Shown in pieces: positions 23,406 to 34,089 of a stretch of 64,000 nucleotides of DNA. Position numbers and translations under genes: made by a program. The first letter of the stretch is position 1, and every line of letters starts with the position of its first letter. The notes under the pieces were generated by a model, which was not told the DNA's origin, did no database searches, and saw only the letters and a program-made list of their open reading frames with translations. Source of the stretch: Chloranthus sessilifolius (taxonomy: Eukaryota > Streptophyta > Magnoliopsida > Chloranthales > Chloranthaceae); assembly GCA_021018995.1 (NCBI GenBank), contig CM037585.1, positions 127,810,831 to 127,874,830 on the forward strand, written 5' to 3'.

Positions 23406-24774
23406 TGTGATCGGTGTCGAAATGTGACTATATTGCGTACCCTAAATCCTATATTTAGCTGTCCGATGAAAGCATCTGATGGTTGTTATGAGATTTTAAT
23501 GATTACAGGTGTTTCTGACCGTTGGATCGTTAAAGAGCATAAAAGAGGGTAATTAAAGGATACATAAGGGCTATAGATTAAAAGGTCAAAAGAAGCATTG
23601 AAATCCGTGAAGTAGCTAAACATCTACTAGAGAATAAAGATTCTACCCCTATGTGTCAATCGATTGAAGACTAAGTGTCAATCGATTGACAGGAGAAGAC
23701 AACTTTGTCCCCACTTACTTCAATTCAAAATTCAATCGATCGAGATTTAATTCTCAATCGATTGAGGCTATTAGGGATAGGGTTTGCTCGGCCCTATAAA
23801 AAGGAAGCTACGACTTTTTATAAGGAATCTTCTTTCATCATTTTTTAATATTATTATGGAGAGACTATTTTTCCTTCTTGGAGGGTTCTTCTTTCTCTCA
23901 GTAGATTGTATTAGAGTTTTTAATTCTCTTTTATAGTTTTGAGAGCATAGATTGTACCTAGGAATAAAAGCATTGTAAGGAGAATTTTGAGATAAATAAA
24001 AGAGCTTTATTAAAATGATGTCTTCGGATCTACAACAGGTTTGTATATCGAGGATGAGCGGCTAAATTTATTTGCTCAAGGAGGAGGCGAACCGGAGATA
24101 AGTAACTGTTCTGTTATTATTTCTACAATTTTATGGTATTATCATTGAATCATTCTGTTATAAGTGTATGCTTGGTTGAATATTATCGAGTCTTTGTTTA
24201 CGGTCATTGATTGTAGTTATCAACGACCGTAAAAGAAGCACTCTATCTAGATCTGTTCCTTTAGGCCGATCTAGGCTACAGAATGATTGATTTATCATTG
24301 TCATGACTTAGAGTTTTGAGATATGCTATCCTTTTTACATGACTCATACCGCAATGACAGGCTGAGTCATAGTTTTTAGATAGGGTATGCTGGATCAATA
24401 GTTGCGTTTTTCTCGATTCATTTATTTTCCTATTAAATGATGGTGTTTTGATTTTAAATGAAATTGTGGGATTGAATAGTAGAAAAGTTACGAATCAACA
24501 GCTAGCTAACTCCTTGATCAATTTATAAACTGTCATTTTTCTTCTTTATCATAAATTATTCCGGCCTAGATTGATTAGCTTTCTTTTATTGCATTGAAAA
24601 TCGTGTAGTACTTGTGTGGTAAATTGAATTTCTCCCTTGGTACTTCCTTAGGTGTTTTAAAGTCTTTGAAAGGATTAGATAAATTTCACATTTCCCTGTG
24701 GGTTCGACACCCTTGTTCTTATTATGCTACAATAGATCTTGTGCACTTGCAAGGGTTAAACTTAAAATCGATCA
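23406..24774 (+). repeat. 3' LTR of element B, about 1369 bp
   Basis: It starts TGTGATCGGTG (or two bases later) and ends AAAATCGATCA. Its second part matches 11088-11665. Two palindrome pairs lie inside, at 23657/23679 and 23733/23755, both 22 bp. GTATC at 24775-24779 should be the target duplication; the other copy is off the window. Confidence 0.9.
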
Positions 24775-25110
24775 GTATCCAAACCAGGCATATCCTCGTA
24801 TGACCATGTTAAGACGTCTCGGTATGACCGAAGGAAATCAATCATGCCTTTCCTTTTCTCGGGAGACAGTGATGTTCCAATCTTTGTGATCTTAGGGTCC
24901 TCCTATGTGCCCAGATTGACATCCTCGGTCTCTTCAATGATTGGGATAGGGTGATTCTCAAAATTGGTGTATTGCTCAAGGAGCTCATTAGGAAGCTTCT
25001 CGGTTAGGACCTCCTCATTTAGATTCGTGACTCCTACTTCTCTTTGTATCTCTACAAGAATGAGGTCAATTTCACATCAGATGGATTCTTCTTTCAAGGT
25101 ATCAATTTTC
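24775..25110 (-). pseudogene. Start of reverse transcriptase of element F, cut by B
   Basis: On the minus strand the frame reads NHPIPIIEETEDVNLGT, a stop, then EDPKITKIGTSLSPEKRKG and TWSYEDMPGLD. This is the well-known segment just before the RT fingers in plant Tat-type pol. The coding sequence ends exactly at the border of element B's 3' LTR. Confidence 0.8.
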
Positions 25111-25244
25111 TTGCTTTTTTTAAAAGTTTTAAAAGACAGTATTCTTAGACTATTTTGTATTTTCTCTATTTTGTTAGGGTTTTGTTTTTCTTCGGAGGTG
25201 GGCCCCTAGCAAGGTGAGTCTTTATACATGCATGGTGTTGCTTG

Positions 25245-25811
25245 TCAAGGGCTATCCTCACTTTTTATAGGTTTTTTTTTTTTTTGGAAGTGGGTGCCAA
25301 ATTTTAAGCCATCAGAAGCTTCCAGAGTTAGGGGCATTGATGCCCAATTCCTTACCTGGGGAGTTATGCCCTTACCTTGTTTTTTGGAGGAGATGGAGCG
25401 AGATGGTTCTCCAATGTCATCCTTCACCATACTTACCATGGGTTCATCTTGAACCTGGCCATCCATTGCTAACACAGGCTTGGGGTGGATTAAGACAGGT
25501 GGCTGTATTGACCGGGGTACCTCTTCCTCAAAGAGCGACAAGGAGGCAATGTATATTTCGATCTCAAGGGGAATGATTTAAGGATTGATCTTGTGGACAA
25601 CGACTTTTTTGTCCGGGGTTGATTGATTTGCCCCGTTTTGGTTGATTTTGATAGCCCTCGCGCTTATAAATGTGCTCCTGATGTGTGGCCATGGACGGGG
25701 TTCATCCTCCAGGTCTATCCCCGTGGCTTTGGCGACGACGGTTGTGCGGGCCTTTTCCTTGGCCTCTCGGACCTCTTCTTCAGCAGGCTAGTATCCTAAA
25801 CTGAATTTGAT
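25245..25811 (-). pseudogene. Protease-RT linker of element F
   Basis: The minus-strand frames show PAEEEVREAKEKARTTVV just after the G-patch and then a Ser/Pro/Lys-rich stretch (25541-25245, with LSLFEEEVPRSIQPP). It is a poorly conserved charged linker; stops and frame changes separate the pieces. The A/T-rich sequence at 25110-25245 shows nothing recognisable. Confidence 0.55.
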
Positions 25812-26531
25812 TTATTGTCCGTCTCTCGCTTTGGTCGGGTCCCTCCTTCCCTGGAGGCGAGGACCTAACCCTTTGCCCTTCTGATAACCCCATTTCTGGA
25901 GCATCGCTAATACTGTCGTTATTCGTCCTCCAGTTTTTATGGTGACCTTTTCGAGGGGTTCGGGAGCCACAGTTGCTACATCATATCTGAAACTATGGAG
26001 ATTTGTGTCCTCGGCTATGTGTGGTACGTCCAACATCTTGAGGTTCTCTATGTTATGTGCAACTTTTTTTCCTTCTTCTCGTCCCTCACCCGGGATAGCT
26101 ATAACTTTCTCCTCTGAGATGCACTTGAGCTTCTGGTGTAGGGTTGAGGGAACTGCCCCAATTTTGTGCAGCCATGAGGGCCCGAGCAATAAATTGAAGG
26201 TGGATTTGATATCTATGACTTGGAGCAGGATAGAGGTCATTGACCCGATGGTGAGCTCAAGATTGACTTCTCCTATCACTTCTCTCCTAGTATTGTCAAA
26301 CCCCCAGGCTCCCTTTTTGGCCAATCGGAATATGAACTGATCGACCCCTATCTTGGTTGTAGTCCTCAAAGGGCACACATTTAATGTTGATTCGTTGTCT
26401 ACCAACATTAATGGTATTACTAAATTTCCTGTTTTTGCTGTAATGTTGAGGGATATGGAATTGTTATCTCCTTCAATTGGAAGATCGGTGTTAAAGAACG
26501 AAGCATTGGGAGCCAACACTTGCCCAATCAT
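25812..26531 (-). pseudogene. Aspartic protease and G-patch of element F
   Basis: The open frame of 239 codons has a retroviral-type protease: VIPLMLVDNESTLNVCPL, then GAWGFDNTRREVIGEVNL and LLGPSWLHKIGAVPSTLHQK. The active-site triplet is D-N-E where D-N/D-G is usual, so it is probably inactive. The C-terminus, about residues 204-235, is a G-patch (MLQKWGYQKGKGLGPRLQG), an RNA-binding glycine-rich motif found in this group of plant elements. Confidence 0.85.
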
Positions 26532-26689
26532 TTATCCCACCTCATCTGGGGACACTTTATCGGAGACGTGAGTGTCTTTTAGGGCCACCGTTAAAGCTTT
26601 GAAGTGTGGTGGAGGCATCATTAACAAGTCTCAAATGGGGATGTGAGTTGAAGTTCTTCTCAACAGTGTTTCCAACACATATTCTCGGC

Positions 26690-27374
26690 TCATTCTTTCC
26701 ATGGGATGTACCGTTGCGGGTTCTCTTCTTTCCTCAGATTGGGTTGGAATTGGTACCTCTGGCTGCTTGGTGATTCTCCTTGACCATGTGATAAACTCAA
26801 TTGCCCCTTCATTCCCGCCATCAGCATTGGCATTGGTCTGATTGTAGTTGAGAGGGACCTGGTGAGGATCATATGTTGGTCCGAGGATCTAAAATGGCGT
26901 GGATAAAGGTATTGGAGATGATTGAATTGGTGGTGTGGCGAAGTTAGGCCAAATGTGATTAATTGGTGCTGGAGGTGGGTGGACCGGCGATGGTGTGGCC
27001 AAACTAGGCCAGATATGGCTGATGGGTGTGGAAGGGGGATGAAATAATGGGGGTGAGGTAAAATTGGGAAACATGCTATTGAAGGGGGTTGGTGCCGGAA
27101 ATTGCTGATATTGCGGAGGTGAGGTAAAGCTGGGTTGAACATGGTTGATGGGAGTTGGTGTTGGGAAGAAGAGCCTTAAATCTAGAGGTGCTACTTGGGG
27201 TGTAGAATTGGGAAAATAGTCGGCTAAATTCAAAGGCTCGACCACCCCTATGATCTCATTCTCCTGATTCCACTGGCTTGGTACCATGAAGCTTTCTCCT
27301 GTGGTGATATATTCTAATGGGTCAAATTCTTCTGTATCTTCCGCCACTATGTAGATGGCTGGCCTTGGACCCAT
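26690..27374 (-). pseudogene. Proline-rich gag-protease linker of element F
   Basis: The frame at 27374-26889 is Pro-rich with imperfect repeats of the type PINHIWPNFATPP and PISHIWPSLATPS, four to five in a row; the alternative frame at 27142-26690 is a by-product of the same repeats. It links the zinc-knuckle-like region to protease. Confidence 0.6.
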
Positions 27375-27458
27375 TCCTCCTTGCGAGTGTGGCGATAATG
27401 GAGCTTGGAGTATATTGGTGTGCGGATTTACTTGGAGAGGTGCTGAAGGTATGATATT

Positions 27459-28461
27459 TCATGCCTTGATCAAATCTTGTATTGTGTGCTTTAAAAGAAA
27501 GCATCGATCGGTTGGGTGTCCCGGCCCCTGGTGGAAGTTGCAGTGCGTATTGGGATCATAATTTCTTGGGAGTGGATTCGACGGAGGTCGTGGCTGAAAC
27601 AGGGTAACCAAACCCTTCTCTATTAACAACGGTAAGAGGACATTGAGGGATTGCCCCAAAGGTGTGAATAGTCGATTAAATCGTGTTTGGGGGTCATCTG
27701 TGCCCCTGGGCCATTGCCCGATCTCTGTGCTAGCTCTACCTATGCTGGGGCTTACTGTATTGCTCTGAACTGGAATGGTGTTATGCTCGTGGTGGGCTGT
27801 GAAGTCATAATTTCTTAAACTTCTGCCCCTATTCTTCTCTAATTTCTCTTTTCTGTGAATTTGCAAGCCCCACTAGCTACGATTTTATTTAAACGACCTT
27901 CTCTCACCGCGTCTTCACAGCGGTTAGCATTTCTTATTAGGTCAGCAAAACTAGTCTATTGCAGGTACACCAGAAAGTCAAATATAACTGGTAATGCAGT
28001 CTTTGAGATCATCTCAATTTGCTCCTCATCTAGTATGTGGTTCCTCACCGGTGCTGCTAGGGCCCTCCACCTTCCGAGATACTCGTTGAAAGTCTCATCG
28101 GATTTTTGTTTCAATCAAGCCAAATCAGATTTGCGAGGCTCGATATCAATTTTGTATACGTACTGTTCTTGAAACAGGTGAGTGAGGTCTCTCCATATTT
28201 TTATCATGGATGGTTCAATAAAGTAGAACCATCTTAATGTTGGGCCTATGAGGCTTTTCTGAAATACTTTGATGAGGAGTCGTTCATCTCTGTTGTATTG
28301 GCACATGTCCCCATAATATGACTTAAGGTGGGAAATGGGGTTATCGGTGCCATTATATTTTTCAAATAAAGGCACTTTAAACTTAGGTGGCAAAGGTACC
28401 CGACAAACAAACACAAATCGAAAAAATCGGTAGCATGCATTTCAGCTCCTCCCATCTTCAT
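27459..28461 (-). pseudogene. gag capsid and CCHC-like region of element F
   Basis: The capsid part (28414-28115) reads PLPPKFKVPLFEKYNGTDN, ISHLKSYYGDMCQYNRDERL and LTHLFQEQYVYKIDIEP, the standard retrotransposon gag domain. It continues past a stop as KQKSDETFNEYLGRWRALAA and later CNFHQGPGHPTDRCFLLKHT (27866-27459), a CCHC-like motif of the CX3HX5-6H/C type. Several in-frame stops break it. Confidence 0.82.
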
Positions 28462-29843
28462 TAATTATTTCTGGATCTTATCCATCTTCTCTCTCAGCAG
28501 CTCCAACTCCTTGGATGGTAATGTTGGGGCTGCTCCCCCACTAGGTTATTCCCATTCATTCATGTATGCCTGTTGGTTGGTGAAGGTGGGATGTGGGGGT
28601 TGAAACTAGCAAATGCCCCATGTAGGCCCCACTGTTTCGGGCCTCATCCTCTTCGTGTTGATGACCCGCATCAATGAATGGTGGAGGATGGGTGAGATTA
28701 TTAAGTGGATTCTAAATAGGTTGAGTGGGTATCTAGGGAGGCCACTGTGGTTGAGATTTGGTTGAGGGGTGAGAGGATGTGTGAACAGGGGATTTTAGAG
28801 GGGTTGAGTGGGTGCCTGATGGGGCCATTGGGGTTGATAGGAATTTTTGTGATTTGGTTGGGTGGAGAAAGGGTGTGTTAATTGTGGGTGATTGGAGGGT
28901 TGAGATGGGTATCCATGTGTGGTTGGGTATGATGGGTGTGGGTGGATGGGTTTCAGGTTGGATGAGCGAATGGGGTGAAATGAGTTCGCTATTTGGGAGG
29001 AGATGGGGTATGCTTGTTGGGTGTGGTGCTATGTGGGAAAGTGGGAGATTTGTGGAGGGTTTGACAATGTGGTCCTAGGGTTTGGGTCGGAAGGGGCTTG
29101 TGGTTGGACATGAGGCCTTTAAGGCCCACTTCGATGGCTCCATGGTTGATGGTAGGATCCTTGGGCGGTATAGATTGTGGGTAGTTGATTAGGATTAGTG
29201 TTTTGGGTGGATAAGGTGTGCAGGTTTTAGAGGGTTGTTGCAGACTCAATGGCACTTGGGATGGATTAGGAAAGCTTTGTGAAGCCTTCCATATTGTGAA
29301 GGTCCTCATCATCTCCTCCATCATGACCATGAGATCGGACATGGGAGGGGACGCGGAGTGTTCCCTTGATGGGGGGAATGCATAGGGTGGTGGTAGTACT
29401 TGGTTTGAGGCGGATGGAAAATTGGGTGCATCTTGGTTTGAAGTGGAGGGGAAAATGGGTGCTCCTTCGGTTAAAGTGGGTGCACCTTGGATTGATGTTG
29501 GGGGAAAATGGGTGCACCAAACGGTCTAGTAACGGTGTATGGTTGGGTTCGGGGATTGGAAATGGGAATCTCCTCCATTTTGGGATGTGGTGGGGATGTT
29601 TTGATATTGACAGCGGATGTTACAACCGGCCACACCATGGTTTGATAGCAGGTAGGGTATGGGTTTCTTGGATAAGGCCCAAAGACTTACTTTTTCCTTC
29701 TCCGACAAGATGATGGAGAGTTTGGCAATGTCGTTGTTACGGCACCATTTACACTTTTTTGGTTCTTTTTGGTTTTTGGGTGACTTTTTATTTTTTGGTG
29801 ATTTTCTTGATTTTGATGATGATTTTTTTGGATTCTTTTTCAC
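28462..29843 (-). pseudogene. N-terminal gag region of element F, eroded
   Basis: The minus strand holds low-complexity coding-like frames: a Pro/Thr-rich part (29342-28989, starting MSDLMVMMEEMMRTF), a repetitive H/P/R-rich part near 29520-29266, and a Lys-rich part (29843-29526) with SPKNKKSPKNQKEPKK. The plus strand is correspondingly GGTTGGGTG-rich from 28620 to 29480. I take it as the eroded gag N-terminus; the start codon is uncertain. Confidence 0.45.
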
Positions 29844-30587
29844 AAATTTTACCTCAAATTTCTTTCTCTTTCTTTCACCTTGGTTCTTTTTCCTCTTCCC
29901 TTATGGTGGGTTTTGGGGCCTTGGAACTCCCATTGTGGATGGTGTTGACACCCCCAAAACTTCTGACAGTAAGACCCAGATGCACTCTTTAAAAATCAAA
30001 GAGAAAAAATTTCTTGATTTTTAAGGACACGGATTTTCACGTGGTATCCTGATCTCTCGGAGGAGCCAATAAGAGGGTGACCTCTTTTGACCAGGAAGGG
30101 CGTTTGGGCACCTTAAAATGTAGGAAGTGTTGGGAATCTTAAAACCAGCATGCAGGGGGTTCGGGGAATTGTGGAAAAGGCCCCAACTTCGAACTGCATA
30201 GCAAATAAGCTATGCGTGCATACTATGCACGCAAGATTTATATATATATATATATAGGAAAAGGTGTCCGTCCTCCAAGGTTCCACGAGGAGGTCAATGT
30301 GGCATCCAAAACATTGTTTCAACGCCACAGGGACCTTGGGTGCATTGCTTAGATTGTTTTTAGAAAAAATTAATTTTGAAAATTCATCTCCATCAAGTGT
30401 TTTTTGAACCGTGAAATATAGACCATTGAAACTAGTCAAGCATTCACTTATGTATTTAAAAAGTTTTTTTTGATTTTTTTTTTTTAAAATTGATCTAACT
30501 CATCCACCCATGCTCCACGTGGTAACCAAAGAGTATTTTGGGTGCCATATGTACCTCCATGTGAACTTTGGAGGACGGAACCGGCTC

Positions 30588-30637
<50 letters not shown>

Positions 30638-31444
30638 CTGCAGATCCGAGTTGGGCTAAAAATAGAGTTTTTGAGGCAATGCCTCCCGAGACTCTTCTTT
30701 TAGCCTTTTTTGGGTCCTCCCTCATCGTGCCTAAGGGATACAAAGCCGATTCTATTTCACTAACGCTCTCCCCAAGGTTTTAGGCTTAGTAACAAGTTCG
30801 GTCACCTACCCAATATACCTCCAACACGAGTGTCTTCTCAAGTACTCGATGGGATGGTTCTTTTCGAAATCATCACCACTAGGGCTACCGCTCTACTTGG
30901 AACGGGGTTGGGTGTATTGTTACCTAATTTTTTCACCCTTTTAAAAAAAGCTACCCGCGAAAAACAAAATTATTATGTCCCGTCTTGGTTCATTTTAGCA
31001 TTCAATTTTAATTGATGTTTGCTTAAGTCCAAAATTGGGGCTTTCGCCGCCGTTCTCAATTCAGGCTGTGAGAGTCCCGTGCCGCCACTACGGGTCAATG
31101 TTCAAAGGTGAAGTATGACAAGTAGTAAGAAAATGACGAGACCAGTCAAGCGACTGGGCGAAAGTGTAAGGAAATGTAAATGATGGGAATTTAAATCTAA
31201 TTATCAAGTAGGCCCGCCAAATGTCTTAGGTAGTAAATGATGGGAATTTAAATCTAATTATCAAGTAGGCCCACCAAACGGCTTAGGCGGGTAAAGACGT
31301 GGCTAGTTAAGTGACTAGGCTAAAAAAAAATGTTCAGAATCATAGGGGTCAATAGCAAAAAAAATGACAAAACAACAAGGAAAATAACAATAAAAATGAC
31401 ACATGCAATGGGGCCAAAACTTCAAGTGAAAGTTCTAAAAGTTA
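29844..31444 (-). other. Leader of element F
   Basis: This lies between the primer site and gag on the minus strand and has no ORF with recognisable content. It holds the TA-flanked MITE at 30236-30636, a perfect direct duplication of about 60 bp near 31164-31270 (AAATGATGGGAATTTAAATC twice), and at 30203-30228 the palindrome GCGTGCATACTATGCACGC. TGTTGACACCCCC at 29944 resembles an LTR terminus, so a further LTR fragment cannot be excluded. Confidence 0.45.
30236..30636. mobile_element. TA-flanked inverted-repeat MITE (Micron-like)
   Basis: An inverted repeat is bordered on both sides by (TA)n tracts (30236-30256 and 30589-30636). The left arm GTCCGTCCTCCAAGGTTC is matched by the reverse complement of GAACTTTGGAGGACGGAA on the right, and GGCATCCAAAACA by the reverse complement of TTTTGGGTGCCAT. 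Insertion into TA microsatellites is the habit of Micron-type MITEs. Confidence 0.65.
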
Positions 31445-31462
31445 TCCTCAGTGGAGTCTCCA
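31445..31462 (-). other. Primer binding site candidate of element F
   Basis: Minus strand TGGAGACTCCACTGAGGA resembles TGGCGACTCCGCTGGGGA, a primer site used by plant Tat-type elements, and lies directly after the probable LTR end. Confidence 0.6.
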
Positions 31463-31466
31463 TTTG

Positions 31467-32187
31467 TGCAACCATGGATCTCGTGGACCCATCTCGACGA
31501 TGCGCTCAAAAATGGAGTCACCACCCGGAACTTTTGGTGTCTCAGGATACCCAAAATCAATATTGTATGCACCGAAGTGCAAGATATGACTCCAAATCAA
31601 CGGTCAACACCAAAGCCACTAGGGTAAGAACTTCGGTTATCAATCAGGAAGGTGTTAGGCACCTGATTGACCAGCTCGTACACGGTCTCTATCATGGCCA
31701 AGTGTGTAAAAAAAAAGATAAAAAAGTGGGTAGCACTTTTCCTTGGCCGAAGGCACCCGAATCCTATTGATCTCTCCGCAATCACCGAAATTTCGGTGGC
31801 GTAACGGCTCAAATCCTAGGATAGAGGAAAAACAAAAAACGAAGATAGAGGAATAGAGGAGAGAGCCGGAGCTCTCGAGCCCTTGTAGCACTGTTGTTGG
31901 ATCATGGCATCGATGCTAACTCCAGTGAGCTTTCGATAGAACAAAAAGGGTAAGGATGATTCCTAGCTTGCTATGGTTTGGAAGTAAACGGTTGGGAGTG
32001 ATGGTATGAGAGATGAGTTAAGGGTTCTAAGGTTAAAGGCTTAGAGAGATGGGCGATGGAGTGTGGTGGTATGAGATGGGTTAGGGATCTAAAAGTTTGG
32101 AAGATTTAATCTTTGAGATGGGGAGGGATTTTTCTGGAGTTTTCTCTTTAGGATTTTCAAAATGTGTTAAACAAGGGGGGGGTGTCA
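31467..32187 (-). repeat. 5' LTR of element F, about 720 bp, minus strand
   Basis: On the minus strand it starts TGACACCCCCCCTTG and ends near GGTTGCA before the primer site. It includes the wording GTGCCTAACACCTTCCTGAT and GGTGACTCCATTTTTGAGCG, familiar from the 3' part of plant Tat-type LTRs. The borders are judged by eye; the second LTR is not in the window. Confidence 0.6.
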
Positions 32188-32363
32188 CGGGGTCACTCAT
32201 CCAGTAATGTCAGCCCGTGCGGCACCTAATGCCCGCTGCACTAAGTCAGCCATCTCTAATACCAACTGTCGCGGGGGCATCTTTTGACGCGCCATCAACC
32301 CGCACAATGCCTCGCTATAGTATGCAACGAAGCCAATCAATCTTCTCATCAGCTCTGATACCA
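32188..32363 (-). pseudogene. gag start and primer site of element G, cut by F
   Basis: On the minus strand TGGTATCAGAGC (32363-32352) is a perfect tRNA-Met-type primer site. About 57 bp further an ATG (32295) opens MARQKMPPRQLVLEMADL and runs to the border of LTR F, where the frame is lost. The position and the basic, Pro-rich start fit a chromovirus gag. Element F therefore inserted into the gag start of G. Confidence 0.6.
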
Positions 32364-33411
32364 CCCGCCTAGAGGACGGGAACTCTCCCTCATGGTTACC
32401 TCTATTTCGCGACCTACCACCCAATGTATCGTGCCCCTTACGACATGCTCGATTGCACCACTGTCTCATACTTGGCCTGCTCAAGCTTCACCCTGTGCCC
32501 TGCACTAGTACCTCTCTTCACGATAGTATTGGCATGCAATTCCTCATGCCATCATGTCTTGCTCGCATACCACACCAAACCCACAGTCTCGTGCCTACTC
32601 ATGTTGTCGTGCTCAACAGAGTCCCATGTAGCCCTCATGTTGTCGTGCTCTATTGAGTCCCACGTAGCACTCAATTACTCTCGAGAGATTGCTCATCCAT
32701 ATGCACCGCGACGCGTAGTCTGAGGCCATACTTCAACCTCGCATTGGGTGCCACACGACATCGCTGCGTCGACGTCCTAGGCCCACTCTTTCAGGCCTAA
32801 GAGACACTTGCGCTTCCTCTGGCAATGCAAGGCCTCGTGTGGGTGGAAAGCAACTCTCCAGCTCCTCTCCCACATAGAAGGGTAAAATAGTCATTCGGCC
32901 AGAATGGCAGGAGAACCTCAAACCCCTTGGTTTGACATACTGTAACACATTCGCAATACTAACCCAGCTTGGTTATGTTACGTCCGTGTCGCGACTGTGT
33001 CACTCCCGCATCTTACCCCCATGTGACCGCGTCGCGTCCTCGCAGCACGACCACGTCGCCAGGCCCTCTTGGGCCCATGTCGCGTGCCCTCCTGACACCA
33101 CATGTCGTGTCGTCCTGGCACCAAGATGTAGCATGTCTTTCTTGGCACCACATCGCGTGCCCTAGGCACCATGCTTCAAGCTTGAGTGTTGACTCCGTCA
33201 TAGGTGGCTCTCTACTTATAGATGGAGAGGTGATTAGGGGGGGACTTAAGATTCTAATTGGCTTAGCAATTAGGTAATGGTAAAACTAAGGTTTTCTAGG
33301 TTTTCTAGGGCTTGGAGAAGATGGATTTGGGTTTAATGGTGGATGATAGGGTGATAGGGTGATGATTTGAATGGCAAGCGGGGGATACCTAAGGTTAGGA
33401 GGGGTATAACA
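32364..33411 (-). repeat. Probable 5' LTR of element G, minus strand
   Basis: It lies upstream of a primer site on the minus strand. A TATA-like CTATAAGTAGAGAG (plus 33209-33222) is about 200 bp from the supposed start TGTTATACCCC at 33411. Downstream of it, at 33020-33170, the words ATGTCGCGTGCCCT, ACATCGCGTGCCCT, ATGTCGTGTC and CACGTCGCC recur at 19-31 bp, a looser counterpart of the arrays in A-D. Both borders are uncertain. Confidence 0.4.
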
Positions 33412-34089
33412 ACCCTAAAGAAATACACCCTAAACTTTGGGATGGTACACAAGTCAAACCCCCAAAGTCCAAATCTGCCATGTTTCAAAAATTAAGGTTT
33501 TTAAGGCATGCATGAATAGTATGCACGCATGCTTTAAAAATCAAGTCCAGAACTAAGAAGTTTCGGCCCACGCTGGGGCCCAGTTCTAAGCAAAGCCAAA
33601 TTGGTTGTGCGTGCATAGTATGCACGCGTAGCCAATTTCCGTCAAAAATTGTCTATCCGTGCATACCATGCATGCATAGCCAATTTTTGGCAGAAAATAA
33701 AAAGGTCGATTCGAGGCCCGGGTTAGGTCCAATATGTCCAGTGGGTTCAATTTGGGTCTTATGGGCTGGTTGGGGTTTTTAACGGTCCGGGAAGATTTCT
33801 AAGGGTTCGGGTTGGCTTTTAAGGGTTTGGATTAAGCTCTAAGGGTTCGATAAGTGCTTTCAGAAGCTCGAAAGTATGCCATTCTTGAAGTATGGGCCAA
33901 TCGAGTCGTGGGCCAAATTTGCGTGTGTACACTGTGATAATTTTCCTGTATACGGTAGCTCAAAATAAAAAGAATCGGGTCGTGCAAGATAGATTTCAAC
34001 GTTTAGGATCAACCATTAGCCTCTCCTTTAATAGTGTACTGACGCTATCTTGGTTCTTTTCCCCAAGTTTGTGAAGCAAGCTACAAGTG
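33412..34089. other. LTR-like remnant with GTGCATA palindromes
   Basis: No ORF. Three copies of an inverted word occur: ATGCATGAATAGTATGCACGCAT (33510), GCGTGCATAGTATGCACGC (33609) and CCGTGCATACCATGCATGC (33656). A fourth lies at 30203. The text around 33690-33860 (repeated AAGGGTTCGGG-like words) looks like LTR or leader sequence; its owner is unknown. Confidence 0.4.

Larger units (their letters stand above)
11088..24774 (+). mobile_element. Element B: Athila-like Ty3/gypsy retrotransposon, interrupted by A
   Basis: The order is LTR, tRNA-Asp-type primer site, long AT-rich leader, gag, protease, RT, RNase H, integrase without chromodomain, ORF3, ORF4, polypurine tract and LTR. The primer site and the wording of gag, protease and integrase fit the Athila lineage. 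The first part of the 5' LTR lies left of the window, beyond element A. The right flank enters the pol gene of element F, so B inserted into F. Eighteen pairs of the palindrome CAATCGATTG are scattered through its noncoding parts. Confidence 0.9.
24775..32187 (-). mobile_element. Element F: Tat-like Ty3/gypsy element, minus strand, 5' part
   Basis: Read on the minus strand it runs from an LTR (32187-31467) and primer site through a long leader, gag, protease with G-patch and the beginning of RT, where element B cuts it off. The remaining RT, RNase H and integrase would lie left of the window. All frames are broken, so the copy is old. Confidence 0.75.

Noticed and set aside
29944-30240. Separate LTR starting TGTTGACACCCCC
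   Set aside because: No matching end, primer site or second copy is visible; it may equally be leader sequence of F.
30495-30783. Open frames with IYIYIYIY stretches on both strands
   Set aside because: They are translations of the (TA)n microsatellite.
32251-32266. Second primer-site-like sequence (minus strand GTTGGTATTAGAG)
   Set aside because: It falls inside the gag start of element G, encoding RQLVLEM, and no LTR end adjoins it. The site at 32352-32363 fits better.
32424-33277. Plus-strand frames rich in Cys, Ser and His
   Set aside because: They lie within the probable LTR of element G, overlap in several frames and show no domain.
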